Shown one piece after another: positions 15,323 to 23,960 of a stretch of 24,026 nt of DNA. The notes under the pieces are model-generated. The model was not told the origin of the DNA, did not search any database, and saw only the letters and a list, made by a program, of their open reading frames with translations. Source of the stretch: Darwinimomas sp963643215. GTDB lineage: Bacteria; Bacillota; Clostridia; Lachnospirales; Lachnospiraceae. Position 1 is the stretch's first letter. Every line of letters starts with the position of its first letter. Location: the NCBI GenBank assembly GCA_963643215.1, contig CAVIJY010000027.1, positions 1-24,026 on the forward strand, read 5' to 3'. The position numbers and the translations under genes were made by a program.

Positions 15323-16573
15323 ATGTCGACAGCAGCGAGAAATGTGAGGGCGGCTCTGGTACTTGTCGTGATCGCGGGTCTTTTTCTCGGAGGATGCGGC
15401 AAACACTATCAGCCGATGGAGACGCCGTCAGCTTCAGATGACACGGAGATGTCGCAGGATGCGGCTGAGATCGAGATAGATCAGGAACAGTCCGGCGAGG
15501 CCTGGAGCGAGAAGCCGGATTCGGGAGCTGACGGAGCAGATCATAGCGGTGCAGGCAATGCAGACAGCCAGTCCGGAGAAGGTCAGGGCAAAGACGGCAT
15601 GGGCGATGAGGCTGAGACAAAGCCTCAGGAGACAGAGCCGCCGCTCATCTACGAGGATCCGCCGCAGATTGACAGTGAATTCCATCAGGCGACCAAAAAA
15701 GAATGGAACAACGGATGGTACAAAAACACTGATGCCAAAGACCCGGATCATCAGTGGCGCTACATCAATGAGCTTGGAGAGGCAGCCCGCGGAGGCTGGG
15801 AGTGGATAGATACGGACGGAGACCAGGTAGCCGAGAGCTTTTATTTTTCTGACGACGGATACCTTGTGCGCAATGCGACTGTAGACGGAGCAGTGTCCGG
15901 ACCGAACGGATGCCGAGTCGAGAACGGTGTCACAGAGCAGCTGGATCTGTCTGCAGTGAACGGCTGGAACAGGATCAATGCCATGGAGGGCTATTTCATG
16001 AACGGTTGGAAGTACCGCAGCCTTATCACTCCGGATGATGTATATGTGGATTCCAGAGGAGCCGCCGTCAGAAAGAGCAATATAGACGAGGCCAGGATGG
16101 CAGCGGAGAGCGCTTCGGGCATCATAGTCGCTGTAAGCAAGAGCACGCACTTTCTCGAGGTGTGGCAGAACGGAGTCAGAACACATGCCTATGTGATAAC
16201 ATACGGAAGCGCCGAGGGAGATAAGGAAAGGGAAGGCGACAGAAGGACACCTGAAGGGACATTTTATGTCTGCGCCAAGAATCCCGCGAGTGAATATACC
16301 AGAGGGCTGATTCTTAACTATCCGACAAATGAGGACGCGGAGCGGGGATTGGACGACGGCCTGATAAATCAGACCGAATATGACGGCATCATAGCTGCAA
16401 ACAGCAATGGAGATACTCCGAGCTTTGATACGGCACTTGGCGGAGATATCGAGATACACGGCGCCAGAGATTACGAAAACAACTCTGCCGGATGCATAGA
16501 GCTGACAGATGAAGAGATGACAGAGCTCTACGAGCTGGTTCCGCTGGGAACCAGAGTGTATGTACTGCCATAG
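15323..16573 (+). CDS. L,D-transpeptidase lipoprotein with cell-wall-binding-like repeats
   Basis: A 416-residue lipoprotein. The signal peptide ends in FLGGC (lipid-bearing Cys25). An acidic Ser/Glu/Gly/Asp linker spans about 30-115. The middle region (about 125-245) has aromatic-glycine segments, NNGWYKN, GGWEWIDTDGD, ESFYFSDDGYLV, NGWNRI and MNGWKYR, resembling glucan/choline-type cell-wall-binding repeats. The C-terminal YkuD domain has RRTPEGTF, ILNYPTNEDAERGL, His379 (EIHG) and catalytic Cys391 (SAGCIEL). This domain subtype is close to YafK/ErfK-like proteins. L,D-transpeptidases make 3-3 peptidoglycan cross-links or attach proteins, acting outside the membrane. ATG 15323 is 13 bases from AAGGAG (15304-15309), rather far, but no nearer in-frame start exists. 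The next gene follows after 20 bp. Confidence 0.88.
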   Translation: MSTAARNVRAALVLVVIAGLFLGGCGKHYQPMETPSASDDTEMSQDAAEIEIDQEQSGEAWSEKPDSGADGADHSGAGNADSQSGEGQGKDGMGDEAETKPQETEPPLIYEDPPQIDSEFHQATKKEWNNGWYKNTDAKDPDHQWRYINELGEAARGGWEWIDTDGDQVAESFYFSDDGYLVRNATVDGAVSGPNGCRVENGVTEQLDLSAVNGWNRINAMEGYFMNGWKYRSLITPDDVYVDSRGAAVRKSNIDEARMAAESASGIIVAVSKSTHFLEVWQNGVRTHAYVITYGSAEGDKEREGDRRTPEGTFYVCAKNPASEYTRGLILNYPTNEDAERGLDDGLINQTEYDGIIAANSNGDTPSFDTALGGDIEIHGARDYENNSAGCIELTDEEMTELYELVPLGTRVYVLP

Positions 16574-16593
16574 CATATGACGGAGAGATGCAG

Positions 16594-17436
16594 ATGCATG
16601 AGAAAAAAGAAACGGACCGGATACGGCTGATCGCCTCTGATCTGGACGGTACCCTGCTGAATGAATACAGTGAGCTGAGCGCCAGAACGGCAGAGGTACT
16701 AAAAAGAGCAAAGGATGCCGGCATCGTGATAGCAGCAGCTACGGGACGGCCGTATGACGCCCTTCCTGGCTGCATAAGGGAGCCCGGCGTCATAGAATAT
16801 GCCATAACCTCCAACGGAACAGCCATATACCGGATGAGCGACAGAAGCCGCCTGTACAGCAATACCATGAGTCGGGACAACATAGAGTCACTGCTCCGAC
16901 TGCTTGAGGAATATCCATGCCCTCTGGAGATATATATAGACGGAGCGGCCTATGCACAGAGCGGATATCTCAAGGATCCAACGGCCTACGGCATACCGGA
17001 GAGAAGCGCGGCATATATCAGAGCCACCAGACATGCGTGCGCAGATATAAGGGCACTGATAAGAGATAATGCAGGACAGGTGGACGGCATAGATGTCATA
17101 GTCACCGACAGCGGTCTGAAGGATGAGATACGGGCACGGGCGATGCAGCTTCCGGATCTGTATGTCACGGCATCGGTTTCGCATTATATCGAATTTGCGG
17201 CGGGAAGCGTATCCAAGGCGGCTGCGCTTAAGAAGCTGGCGGACATGCTTGATATAAAGCCGGAGCAGATCATGAGCTTCGGAGACGGGGAAAATGACAG
17301 GGAGATGCTCGGTTTTTCCGGGATAGGAGTGGCCATGGGCAATGCATCCGGGCAGCTGTACGAATGTGCGGACCGCGTCACGGAGTCCAATGCGCAGGAC
17401 GGTGTGGCAGAAGCGATCGAAAGATGGATACTGTGA
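16594..17436 (+). CDS. Cof-type HAD-superfamily phosphatase
   Basis: A 280-residue cytoplasmic hydrolase of the Cof/YbiV (HAD IIB) group. Motif I is SDLDGTLL with nucleophile Asp16 and general acid Asp18. Motif II is AAATGRP, motif III is Lys208 (SVSKAAALKKL) and motif IV is GDGEND with Asp231 and Asp235. The C2B cap lies between motifs II and III. Such enzymes dephosphorylate sugar phosphates, flavin precursors or other small phosphorylated molecules; the substrate is not evident. ATG 16594 is preferred because GGAGAG (16582-16587) ends six bases before it, whereas ATG 16588 touches the site. It lies between the L,D-transpeptidase and the CobA-HemD gene, 46 bp before the latter, and is probably in the same transcript. 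Confidence 0.92.
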   Translation: MHEKKETDRIRLIASDLDGTLLNEYSELSARTAEVLKRAKDAGIVIAAATGRPYDALPGCIREPGVIEYAITSNGTAIYRMSDRSRLYSNTMSRDNIESLLRLLEEYPCPLEIYIDGAAYAQSGYLKDPTAYGIPERSAAYIRATRHACADIRALIRDNAGQVDGIDVIVTDSGLKDEIRARAMQLPDLYVTASVSHYIEFAAGSVSKAAALKKLADMLDIKPEQIMSFGDGENDREMLGFSGIGVAMGNASGQLYECADRVTESNAQDGVAEAIERWIL

Positions 17437-17482
17437 TGTGAAGGCATACGAAAGCCATATCAGAGAGGAATATTCAGAATAT

Positions 17483-19003
17483 ATGACTACAGAACAGAAA
17501 ACAGGCAGTGTGACACTGGTAGGAGCAGGATGCGGAAGAGGTCTTTGCACATTGGCGGGTCTTGAAGCCGTAAAAAGAGCGCAATCACTTGTGTATGATG
17601 ATCTGATCGATCCGGCGCTTCTTTCATGCTGTCCGGAAGATGCGCGGCTTATCTATGTGGGAAAGCGCAGCGGAAGGCACAGCATGAGTCAGCCCGAGAT
17701 CAATGAGGTGCTGATACGCGAGGCAAGAGAGGGAAGAGATGTAGTACGCCTTAAGGGAGGAGACAGCTTTGTCTTCGGAAGAGGCGGTGAGGAGATACTG
17801 GCGCTTCAGGAGGCAGGCATTCTGTATGACATCATCCCCGGAGTGACCAGCTCCGTGGCAGTGCCTGAGCATCTGGGGCTTCCTGTAACGCACAGGGGCG
17901 TAGCCCGCTCATTTACGGTGATAACAGGACATACAAAGGATGACAGCTTCGAAAACTGGGAGGCGCTTGCCCGTCTCGACGGCACGCTTGTCTTTCTGAT
18001 GGGGATACAGAAGCTTCCGGAGATATGCAAAAACCTGACGGAGCATGGCAAGGCTCCTGAAACGCCGGCATCCGTGCTTTTCAGAGGCTACGGCATAGGA
18101 GAGGGGCGTATAGACGGAACACTGGCGGATATCTTGCAAAAGACAGAAGGAAAGGTGCTGACTCCGGGCATCATAGTCGTCGGAGCCACAGCCGCCATGC
18201 ATCTCGAGAGGACGCTTCGAAAGCCGCTGGAGGGATGCCGTGTGACCATATGCGGATCGGCAAGATTTACCGATATATGCCGGGAGAGGCTTGAAAGAGA
18301 CGGAGCCGCGACCCGGGCTGCGGAGAGTATCCGTATAGCTCCCGATCCGCAGGAGATACCGGCGGCGCAGGAGATGATGAAATACAACTGGCTTGTCTTC
18401 ACCAGCAGAAACGGCATACGGATATTTTTCGATGAGATGCGCCGCAGGAAGCAGGACATGAGAACTCTCGGAGGCATGAGGGTGGCCTGTATAGGAAGCG
18501 GCACGGCGCAGGAGCTGGCAGAGCACGGAATATATGCTGATTTTGTTCCGTCCGAGTATACGGCACAGGTGCTGGGACGCGAGCTTCCGACGGTTCTGAA
18601 AAAGGACGACAGGCTTCTCATATTGCGGGCGGAAAACGGAAGCCCCATGCTGGAGCGCGAGCTTGAGAAGGCCGGTGTAAGCTATGTAAACAGAGCTATA
18701 TATCATACACTTTCGGCAGATGAGCCGAAGAATCCGGATGCGGGTTTTGACGGAAGCGGTGATCTGGCAGAGGAGCAGCCTGCGGGAAATGCCGGAGAAT
18801 ATATAGTCTTTGCCAGCGCGGGAGGGGTGGATGCATATCTGAAAAGCAATGTTGTCCCGGGCAGTGCGAGGATCGTATGCATCGGAGAGTATACGGCGCA
18901 AAGGCTCAGCGAATACGGATACAGCGACTTCCTGACAGCATATCCGCACAGCGCGGATGGTATAGCACAGTGCATCATACAGGACATGAAAGGCGGAATG
19001 TGA
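17483..19003 (+). CDS. Fused uroporphyrinogen-III C-methyltransferase / uroporphyrinogen-III synthase (CobA-HemD)
   Basis: A 506-residue two-domain enzyme. The N-terminal half (about 8-245) is an SAM-dependent C-methyltransferase: VYDDLIDPALL, VGKRSGRHSMSQ, VRLKGGDSFVFGRGGEE, IPGVTSSVAVPEHLGLPVTHRG and FVITGH-like ITGH. The C-terminal half (about 253-506) is a HemD domain: VFTSRNGIRIFF, CIGSGTAQEL, VPSEYTAQVLG, RAENGSPML and the C-terminal FASAGGVDAYL. Together they close hydroxymethylbilane to uroporphyrinogen III and methylate it to precorrin-2, the entry point to siroheme and cobalamin. The first SAM loop reads VGAGCGRGLCT instead of the usual VGAGPGDPGLLT, one residue shorter. ATG 17483 gives the normal N-terminus; GAGAGGAA is twelve bases upstream. 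GTG 17438 is possible but poorly supported. The stop overlaps the next start by one base (TGATG). Confidence 0.93.
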   Translation: MTTEQKTGSVTLVGAGCGRGLCTLAGLEAVKRAQSLVYDDLIDPALLSCCPEDARLIYVGKRSGRHSMSQPEINEVLIREAREGRDVVRLKGGDSFVFGRGGEEILALQEAGILYDIIPGVTSSVAVPEHLGLPVTHRGVARSFTVITGHTKDDSFENWEALARLDGTLVFLMGIQKLPEICKNLTEHGKAPETPASVLFRGYGIGEGRIDGTLADILQKTEGKVLTPGIIVVGATAAMHLERTLRKPLEGCRVTICGSARFTDICRERLERDGAATRAAESIRIAPDPQEIPAAQEMMKYNWLVFTSRNGIRIFFDEMRRRKQDMRTLGGMRVACIGSGTAQELAEHGIYADFVPSEYTAQVLGRELPTVLKKDDRLLILRAENGSPMLERELEKAGVSYVNRAIYHTLSADEPKNPDAGFDGSGDLAEEQPAGNAGEYIVFASAGGVDAYLKSNVVPGSARIVCIGEYTAQRLSEYGYSDFLTAYPHSADGIAQCIIQDMKGGM

Positions 19004-19581
19004 TGGCGTACTTTCCTATGATGGTGGATCTGGGTAAAGCGGCCGTGCTTGTTGTAGGCGGAGGAAAGACCGCGGCAAGAAAGGCAAAGCAGCTGATGTC
19101 ATTTGGAGCTCTATGTCATGTGATCGCTCCGGAGACAGATCCGGAATTTGATGATATGCCGTGTGAGACGGAAAAAAGACGCTTTCAGGAAGGTGATATA
19201 GAGAGGCTGCTTCCGCTTGCCGTAGTGATAGCGGCTACTGACGATCATGAACTCAATCATAAAATAGGTGAGCAGTGCGCCCGCCTCGGCCTTCGTGTAA
19301 ATGTGGTAGATGATCCTGCGCTGTCAAGCTTTATTTTTCCATCAATAGTGAGCGAGGGTGATGTTCTGTGCGCAGTCACAAGCGGAGGAAAAAGCCCGCT
19401 GGTCTCACAGTATATAAAGGGGCTCATAGAGCAGATATGGCCGCACGGTATAGGAAAGATCAACGATGAGATGGGGCGTTACAAGGATGAGATCATGACG
19501 GCTGAACCGGATATCACAAGACGCCGGGATCTTCTTAAGGCAAGGATGAGTGAGCTTCTGGATGGAATGAAGGATGCCTAA
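19003..19581 (+). CDS. Precorrin-2 dehydrogenase
   Basis: A 192-residue enzyme that oxidises precorrin-2 to sirohydrochlorin with NAD. The NAD-binding loop is VLVVGGGKTAARKA (glycines about 19-21). VNVVDDPALSSFIFPSIV carries Asp103, which aligns with the catalytic aspartate of CysG and Met8p, and AVTSGGKSPLVSQ is the conserved serine-glycine loop. The length fits the stand-alone SirC/YlnF form with the dimerisation tail. The same enzyme family can act as ferrochelatase in Met8p; whether this one does is not visible. ATG 19003 overlaps the CobA-HemD stop by one base, so the two are translationally coupled, making precorrin-2 and then sirohydrochlorin for siroheme and the anaerobic cobalamin pathway. 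Its 3' end overlaps the convergent glycerophosphodiesterase gene by four bases. No other tetrapyrrole genes are in the window. Confidence 0.93.
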   Translation: MAYFPMMVDLGKAAVLVVGGGKTAARKAKQLMSFGALCHVIAPETDPEFDDMPCETEKRRFQEGDIERLLPLAVVIAATDDHELNHKIGEQCARLGLRVNVVDDPALSSFIFPSIVSEGDVLCAVTSGGKSPLVSQYIKGLIEQIWPHGIGKINDEMGRYKDEIMTAEPDITRRRDLLKARMSELLDGMKDA

Positions 19582-21494
19582 GGCTCCGACTGTAAGGTCA
19601 GAAAGGATGATGAATCTGACGCATCTGCTGCATCTGATACATCGCTGATCAGGGCAGAGATAAAGTCTCCGAGCCCGGATGATTCCTCAAGCACCTCTTT
19701 TACCATATGCGGCTGCTCGGTTATCATGTCATCTATGCCAAGCGACCACAGCCGCTCTGCATCCTCTCTGCGGTTTATAGTCCATGCGCTTACGGTCTTG
19801 CCGCGCGCGTGTATCTCGTAGACCATGCCCCTGGTGATAAAGCTGGCCTCAACACTGAAGAAATCCGCAGCGGGAAGATCGTAGTATGAACCGACCCCTA
19901 CAGCAAGGATGTATCCTGTCTTGATCCCGGGCTCCATAGTCTTGACCTTGTCGAGAGATTCATAGTTAAGAGATGTCACGGTGCAGTGATCCGTGAAATC
20001 ATACTGTTTGATGAGACGCATCGTTTCAGCCTCGAGTTTTGGCTGTGTGCCGTCCTGCTTTATCTCTATATTGAGATCTGTTTCTCCGCTGCAAAGCTTC
20101 AGAACATCCTCCAAAGCCGGAACTCTGGTCTGGGAAAATGCATCTGAGAAAAAGCTGCCCACATCTATCTGCCGGAGCTCATCATAGGTCAGATCCCGTA
20201 TGCGCTTATCTATACCGGCTGTGCGCTTCAGGGAGGGATCATGCGCCACTACGACCACATCATCCTTCGTCAGCTGCACATCAAGCTCTATGATATCACA
20301 GCCGTCCTCTATGGCAGCCTCAAACGCCGGGATGGTATTTTCTGGCGCGACAGAGCAGTATCCGCGGTGATATGAAACCGTAGTCTCCCCGCTTGAGAAC
20401 AGATTGATATCTTCAGGAAGCATGTAGATTCCGTAGCCCAGCAGCAATGTGAGAGCGGAGTTGCCGATGATGGTGAAGGCAACGAATGCACCGCTGCCTA
20501 TCTTAAATGATCTTCTGTCATCAGGCGACGGCGCCGGAGTCTGACCGCGCTTTGCATAGAATATGGCTGAAATGATGGCGAATTGATGTATGTTGATCAT
20601 GCATTCAAGCATATATGTGAGAACGGGAATCTCTGCAAGTGTGATGGCATTGCCGAGACTTCGTGCCGCCTCAGGATGGTTGTACCCCATATATATAAGA
20701 GCAATGATGCATATGACACTGACAGCGATGACCGCAAACACATATTTGACAGTCAACAGCGCATTCCTTTTGAAAAGTGTCCAGAGAGTTTTCAGAGTAT
20801 CTTTTTTTAAGTATCCAAAGCTTTTTCTCCATGCGCCGAGAAATGAGTCACCATCGATGATAAAGGCGTGAAATACAAATATGCCCATGACCGAAAGTAT
20901 GACGCAGCCTATGAAGATCAGGATATAAAGTGTATTGTAGATGCCGTTTTTGCGTATGACCTCCATGATGTATTCCGGAACCACAAGCTGAGAGATGTAG
21001 TTGGAGGACATGAAGATGTTGGTAAAGGGAATCAGGACAGCTGAGAAAAAAAGGATAGGGAGATTGCCGGGCTTTATGGCGTGGTTCATCTCCTTAAAGG
21101 CGGATATATAGAGCGCCTTTATGCTGATTTTTTCCGCTCTGAAGGCGTGATCAAGGCCGATGATGATGATTGAATACTCAAACAGCGCCCAAAATGCCGC
21201 AGCTACGCCGATCACGAAGATGGCGGCAGGCACATACGGGATCCGGAGGATGCTGAAGAGTGTGTCGTTGGTGATGTAATGCACCGGCGACAGGCGCAGC
21301 ACAAGCGCCCAGAAGTACTTGAGCACCGGAAGAAATATGAACATTGACAGAAGCTTGTATGTGACGAGAGTCCCGAGCAGCGGAAAGAGACCGCGCCTGT
21401 TGATGGTACGCAGGTTTTTGCTGATCGGTTTCAGCGGGTCTTTGCCTCTGGACTTTGCGGGGAGGCTCTCATCTGTAATCATGGTATCGTTCAC
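19578..21494 (-). CDS. Membrane-anchored glycerophosphodiester phosphodiesterase
   Basis: A 638-residue protein. The N-terminal half (about 20-370) has roughly seven or more hydrophobic segments and matches the GPDPase membrane domain found fused to this enzyme in Firmicutes. The C-terminal GDPD domain starts at YHRGYCSVAPENT (catalytic His376). ELDVQLTKDD (metal ligands), VVAHDPSLKRT (second His), EIKQDG and WTINRREDAERLW with the ending DDMITEQP follow. It would release glycerol-3-phosphate from glycerophosphodiesters, lipoteichoic acid or related polymers at the membrane. I chose GTG 21494 because AAAAGGAG (21502-21509) is seven bases upstream on the minus strand; ATG 21482 is 19 bases away, and a longer TTG start at 21533 would overlap the promoter's -10. 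It converges on and overlaps the precorrin-2 dehydrogenase gene by four bases with no terminator between them. Confidence 0.92.
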   Translation of the reverse strand: MNDTMITDESLPAKSRGKDPLKPISKNLRTINRRGLFPLLGTLVTYKLLSMFIFLPVLKYFWALVLRLSPVHYITNDTLFSILRIPYVPAAIFVIGVAAAFWALFEYSIIIIGLDHAFRAEKISIKALYISAFKEMNHAIKPGNLPILFFSAVLIPFTNIFMSSNYISQLVVPEYIMEVIRKNGIYNTLYILIFIGCVILSVMGIFVFHAFIIDGDSFLGAWRKSFGYLKKDTLKTLWTLFKRNALLTVKYVFAVIAVSVICIIALIYMGYNHPEAARSLGNAITLAEIPVLTYMLECMINIHQFAIISAIFYAKRGQTPAPSPDDRRSFKIGSGAFVAFTIIGNSALTLLLGYGIYMLPEDINLFSSGETTVSYHRGYCSVAPENTIPAFEAAIEDGCDIIELDVQLTKDDVVVVAHDPSLKRTAGIDKRIRDLTYDELRQIDVGSFFSDAFSQTRVPALEDVLKLCSGETDLNIEIKQDGTQPKLEAETMRLIKQYDFTDHCTVTSLNYESLDKVKTMEPGIKTGYILAVGVGSYYDLPAADFFSVEASFITRGMVYEIHARGKTVSAWTINRREDAERLWSLGIDDMITEQPHMVKEVLEESSGLGDFISALISDVSDAADASDSSSFLTLQSEP

Positions 21495-21532
21495 GGTACA
21501 GCTCCTTTTCACTCGGTGCTTTGTGGTGCTCA

Positions 21533-21561
21533 ATTATAAGCCTGAAGATGGGGGAAGTCTA
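21533..21561 (-). promoter_or_regulatory. Promoter of the glycerophosphodiesterase gene
   Basis: On the minus strand TAGACT (21556-21561) and a perfect TATAAT (21533-21538) are 17 bp apart. Transcription would start near 21526, giving a leader of about 30 bases before GTG 21494. It is back to back with the trpS promoter. Confidence 0.7.
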
Positions 21562-21573
21562 CCGGCTGCGGGT

Positions 21574-21602
21574 TTGATTTTTCGAACATGACCGAGTACA
21601 AT
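21574..21602 (+). promoter_or_regulatory. Promoter of trpS
   Basis: TTGATT (21574-21579) and TACAAT (21597-21602) are 17 bp apart. The leader would be only about 28 bases, leaving no room for a T-box, so trpS is probably not controlled by tRNA-sensing antitermination here. Confidence 0.7.
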
Positions 21603-21636
21603 GAAAAGAAATTTATATATCATATGCGGAGGCGTT

Positions 21637-22770
21637 ATGTTAGCTAAGGATTCTGAAAAAAAGATAATCTTGACGGGAGACCGACCCACAGGGCGGCTTC
21701 ATCTGGGACACTATGCAGGCTCGCTCAAGGGACGCGTAGAGCTCCAGAACTCAGGCGAATTTGACGAAATCAATGTTTTGATCGCTGACGATCAGGCGCT
21801 GACAGACAACTGGAGCAATCCTCAGAAGATCAGGGACAACATGATAGAGGTGGCTCTTGACTATCTGTCGGTGGGCATCGATCCGGACAAAACAACGATA
21901 TGTGTGCAATCCAACATTCCCGCGCTTCACGCATTGACATTTTACTATATGAACCTGGTTACAACACAGCGGCTGTCCAGAAATCCCACTGTCAAGGCTG
22001 AGATGGTGCAGCGCGGCTTTTCAAGCGCAGAGGGGGAAAATGACAATCAGGCCGGACTTCCGGCGGGCTTTTTCACATACCCCGTATCCCAGGCGGCGGA
22101 CATCACAGCATTCAAGGCAACGACAGTACCCGTGGGCGAGGATCAGGAGCCGATGATCGAGCAGACAAGAGAGATCGTGCGCAAGTTCAACGCCACCTAT
22201 GGCTGCGATGTGCTTGTAGAGCCGGATATACTGCTTTCAAGCCAAAGCACTCGCAGGCTTCCCGGAATAGACGGCAAGGCGAAGATGTCCAAGTCTCTGG
22301 GAAACTGCATATACCTCTCAGAGGACGCAGAATCGCTTAAAAAGAAGGTCATGAGCATGTATACGGATCCGAATCATATCAATGTGGCCGATCCGGGTCA
22401 GGTAGAGGGCAATATGGTATTTACATATCTTGATGCCTTCTGCACGCAGGAGATGTTCAGCGCATTGACATCTGATTATACCTGCCTTGAGGAGATGAAG
22501 GAGCATTACAGAAGAGGCGGACTCGGAGATGTAAAGTGCAAGAAGCTTTTGATTCGCGTGCTGGAGGAGATGCTGGGACCGATCCGGGAAAGACGGGCGA
22601 AGTGGGCGGCAAATATTCCCGAGGTATATGCGATTCTTCGCGACGGCACAAGACATGCGGTCGAGGAGACCAATGAAACGCTGGCTGAGGTAACAGCCGC
22701 GATGAAGGTGGATTATTTCAAGGATGAAGCCATCATCGATGAGTGGAGCAACTGGATCAACAGAATCTGA
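21637..22770 (+). CDS. trpS: Tryptophan--tRNA ligase
   Basis: A 377-residue class I aminoacyl-tRNA synthetase that charges tRNA(Trp). GDRPTGRLHLGH (His22-Leu-Gly-His25) is the HIGH motif, and KMSKS is at residues 216-220 (GKAKMSKSLGN). VPVGEDQEPMIEQTREI is the tryptophan/adenylate-site segment, and FTYLDAFC follows in the C-terminal helical part. The length is a little longer than the classical enzyme of about 330 residues but normal for clostridial forms. ATG 21637 has GGAGG (21628-21632) four bases upstream; an earlier ATG at 21601 overlaps the promoter -10 and is rejected. The next gene starts 14 bp after the stop and is likely in the same transcript. Confidence 0.96.
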   Translation: MLAKDSEKKIILTGDRPTGRLHLGHYAGSLKGRVELQNSGEFDEINVLIADDQALTDNWSNPQKIRDNMIEVALDYLSVGIDPDKTTICVQSNIPALHALTFYYMNLVTTQRLSRNPTVKAEMVQRGFSSAEGENDNQAGLPAGFFTYPVSQAADITAFKATTVPVGEDQEPMIEQTREIVRKFNATYGCDVLVEPDILLSSQSTRRLPGIDGKAKMSKSLGNCIYLSEDAESLKKKVMSMYTDPNHINVADPGQVEGNMVFTYLDAFCTQEMFSALTSDYTCLEEMKEHYRRGGLGDVKCKKLLIRVLEEMLGPIRERRAKWAANIPEVYAILRDGTRHAVEETNETLAEVTAAMKVDYFKDEAIIDEWSNWINRI

Positions 22771-22784
22771 CAGGGGACGGATAT

Positions 22785-23957
22785 ATGCTCAACGCAAAGC
22801 AGAAAAGACAGGTATATTCTGTCATGTGCGAATATACGGCAAGGCTGATGCCGGTTATATCAAAGTGGGACAATGCCTCAAAATATATGCCTCTGCAGCC
22901 CGAGACGGAATGCATGACATATCTGGCCGGCGTAAACAGTCTTGCGCTGTACGACATATTGCATACTCCCGAGGATGTATATGATCTGTTCTCAAGAATA
23001 CTTGTTTTCATGAACAGAGACGGGCTGATAAAGGAAGTGGCCGATCAGGCGGTTATGGATCATTATATGGACATAAACAAGGCTGTTTTCAAGAGTCTGT
23101 CCAATAAATTCCGAAGGTATGAGATATATGTAAATGAGGTGCTGGACTTATTTGCCTCAAAGTGCTTTAAGGCTCCGACTCAGTGGGATTCGGCGGCAGA
23201 GCTTGAGATAAAGCGAAACAGCGCCATAGTTCTTGACGACGCAAGGCCGATCATCACGGAATATATCCGCAATCTGGCAGAGAGGGTAGGAAAGAGCCCG
23301 GAGAAGAGCGTGGAAGATCTGACGGATCGCAACAGGGAAGATCTGTCGGATATAATCATAGGCAATGCAAATCTGCTTTTTGACACAATTGCGGCATATT
23401 CGGGAGCAGAGCGGATGTTCGTATGCGATCCCTACACGATATGTATCGAGTTCATGTATGTCATGGCGGGCTTTGTATTTCAGGAGCGCTGCAACGACGA
23501 CCCGAAGATGATACAGGATATGCTGGCTGATGTATTTGTCAATATGCCGTCAGAGGGTTCTTCTGCGGATGCAGAGACAGGCGGTATCGCAGGCGAGGCC
23601 GAGGCGGAGGATATCCCGGATGGTGATGAGTCGGAAGAGCAGGGATCTCAGCAGGAATATCCCGGAGATACGCAGGAAGACGACAGAGAATATTTCGAAG
23701 AGTTCTATCCGTATATGCTTGATGATCTGAACAGCTTCATGAGTGAGAACGGTGTCATAAACTCCCGCGAGGTGGTAAAGAGCATATACGCCTATGCTCT
23801 GGGAGATCCGGATAAGGTTCTAAAGCTGGTAAATGACGGAAACAAGGCATTTTCTCATGCCTGCAACAGGGCAGCGGCGGTAGTGACCGGGTATGTCGAT
23901 ATGCTTGGGGAATACTGCGATGCGATGCCGGAGCGGGAAGCCGGGAAGATGTGGTAG
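22785..23957 (+). CDS. Uncharacterised two-part protein with acidic linker
   Basis: A 390-residue soluble protein that I do not recognise. The first part (about 1-255) appears mostly helical, with conserved-looking aromatic and acidic stretches such as YTARLMPVISKWDNA and DILHTPEDVYDLFSRI. Residues about 256-306 form a low-complexity segment rich in Glu, Asp, Gly and Ala. The last 85 residues are again helical (FYPYMLDDLNSF, VVKSIYAYALGDPDKVL). There is no signal peptide, membrane segment or known catalytic motif. ATG 22785 is preceded by AGGGG eight bases upstream; a longer frame starting at 22743 would overlap trpS and is less likely. It probably shares the trpS transcript, but the functional meaning of that is unknown. 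A repeat element begins three bases after its stop. Confidence 0.8.
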   Translation: MLNAKQKRQVYSVMCEYTARLMPVISKWDNASKYMPLQPETECMTYLAGVNSLALYDILHTPEDVYDLFSRILVFMNRDGLIKEVADQAVMDHYMDINKAVFKSLSNKFRRYEIYVNEVLDLFASKCFKAPTQWDSAAELEIKRNSAIVLDDARPIITEYIRNLAERVGKSPEKSVEDLTDRNREDLSDIIIGNANLLFDTIAAYSGAERMFVCDPYTICIEFMYVMAGFVFQERCNDDPKMIQDMLADVFVNMPSEGSSADAETGGIAGEAEAEDIPDGDESEEQGSQQEYPGDTQEDDREYFEEFYPYMLDDLNSFMSENGVINSREVVKSIYAYALGDPDKVLKLVNDGNKAFSHACNRAAAVVTGYVDMLGEYCDAMPEREAGKMW

Positions 23958-23960
23958 AGT

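Noticed and set aside
15434..16711. Long open frame of 425 codons on the minus strand, opposite the L,D-transpeptidase gene
   Set aside because: Its composition has no recognisable domain, it has no ribosome binding site, and the plus strand carries a full family match with catalytic residues. It is a shadow of codon bias.
17909..18949. Minus-strand open frame of 346 codons inside the CobA-HemD gene
   Set aside because: Same reason: it is entirely opposite a well-supported two-domain enzyme and shows no motif of its own.
21541..21636. T-box leader for trpS
   Set aside because: The visible promoter leaves a leader of about 28 bases, too short for a T-box, and no T-box consensus sequence is seen.
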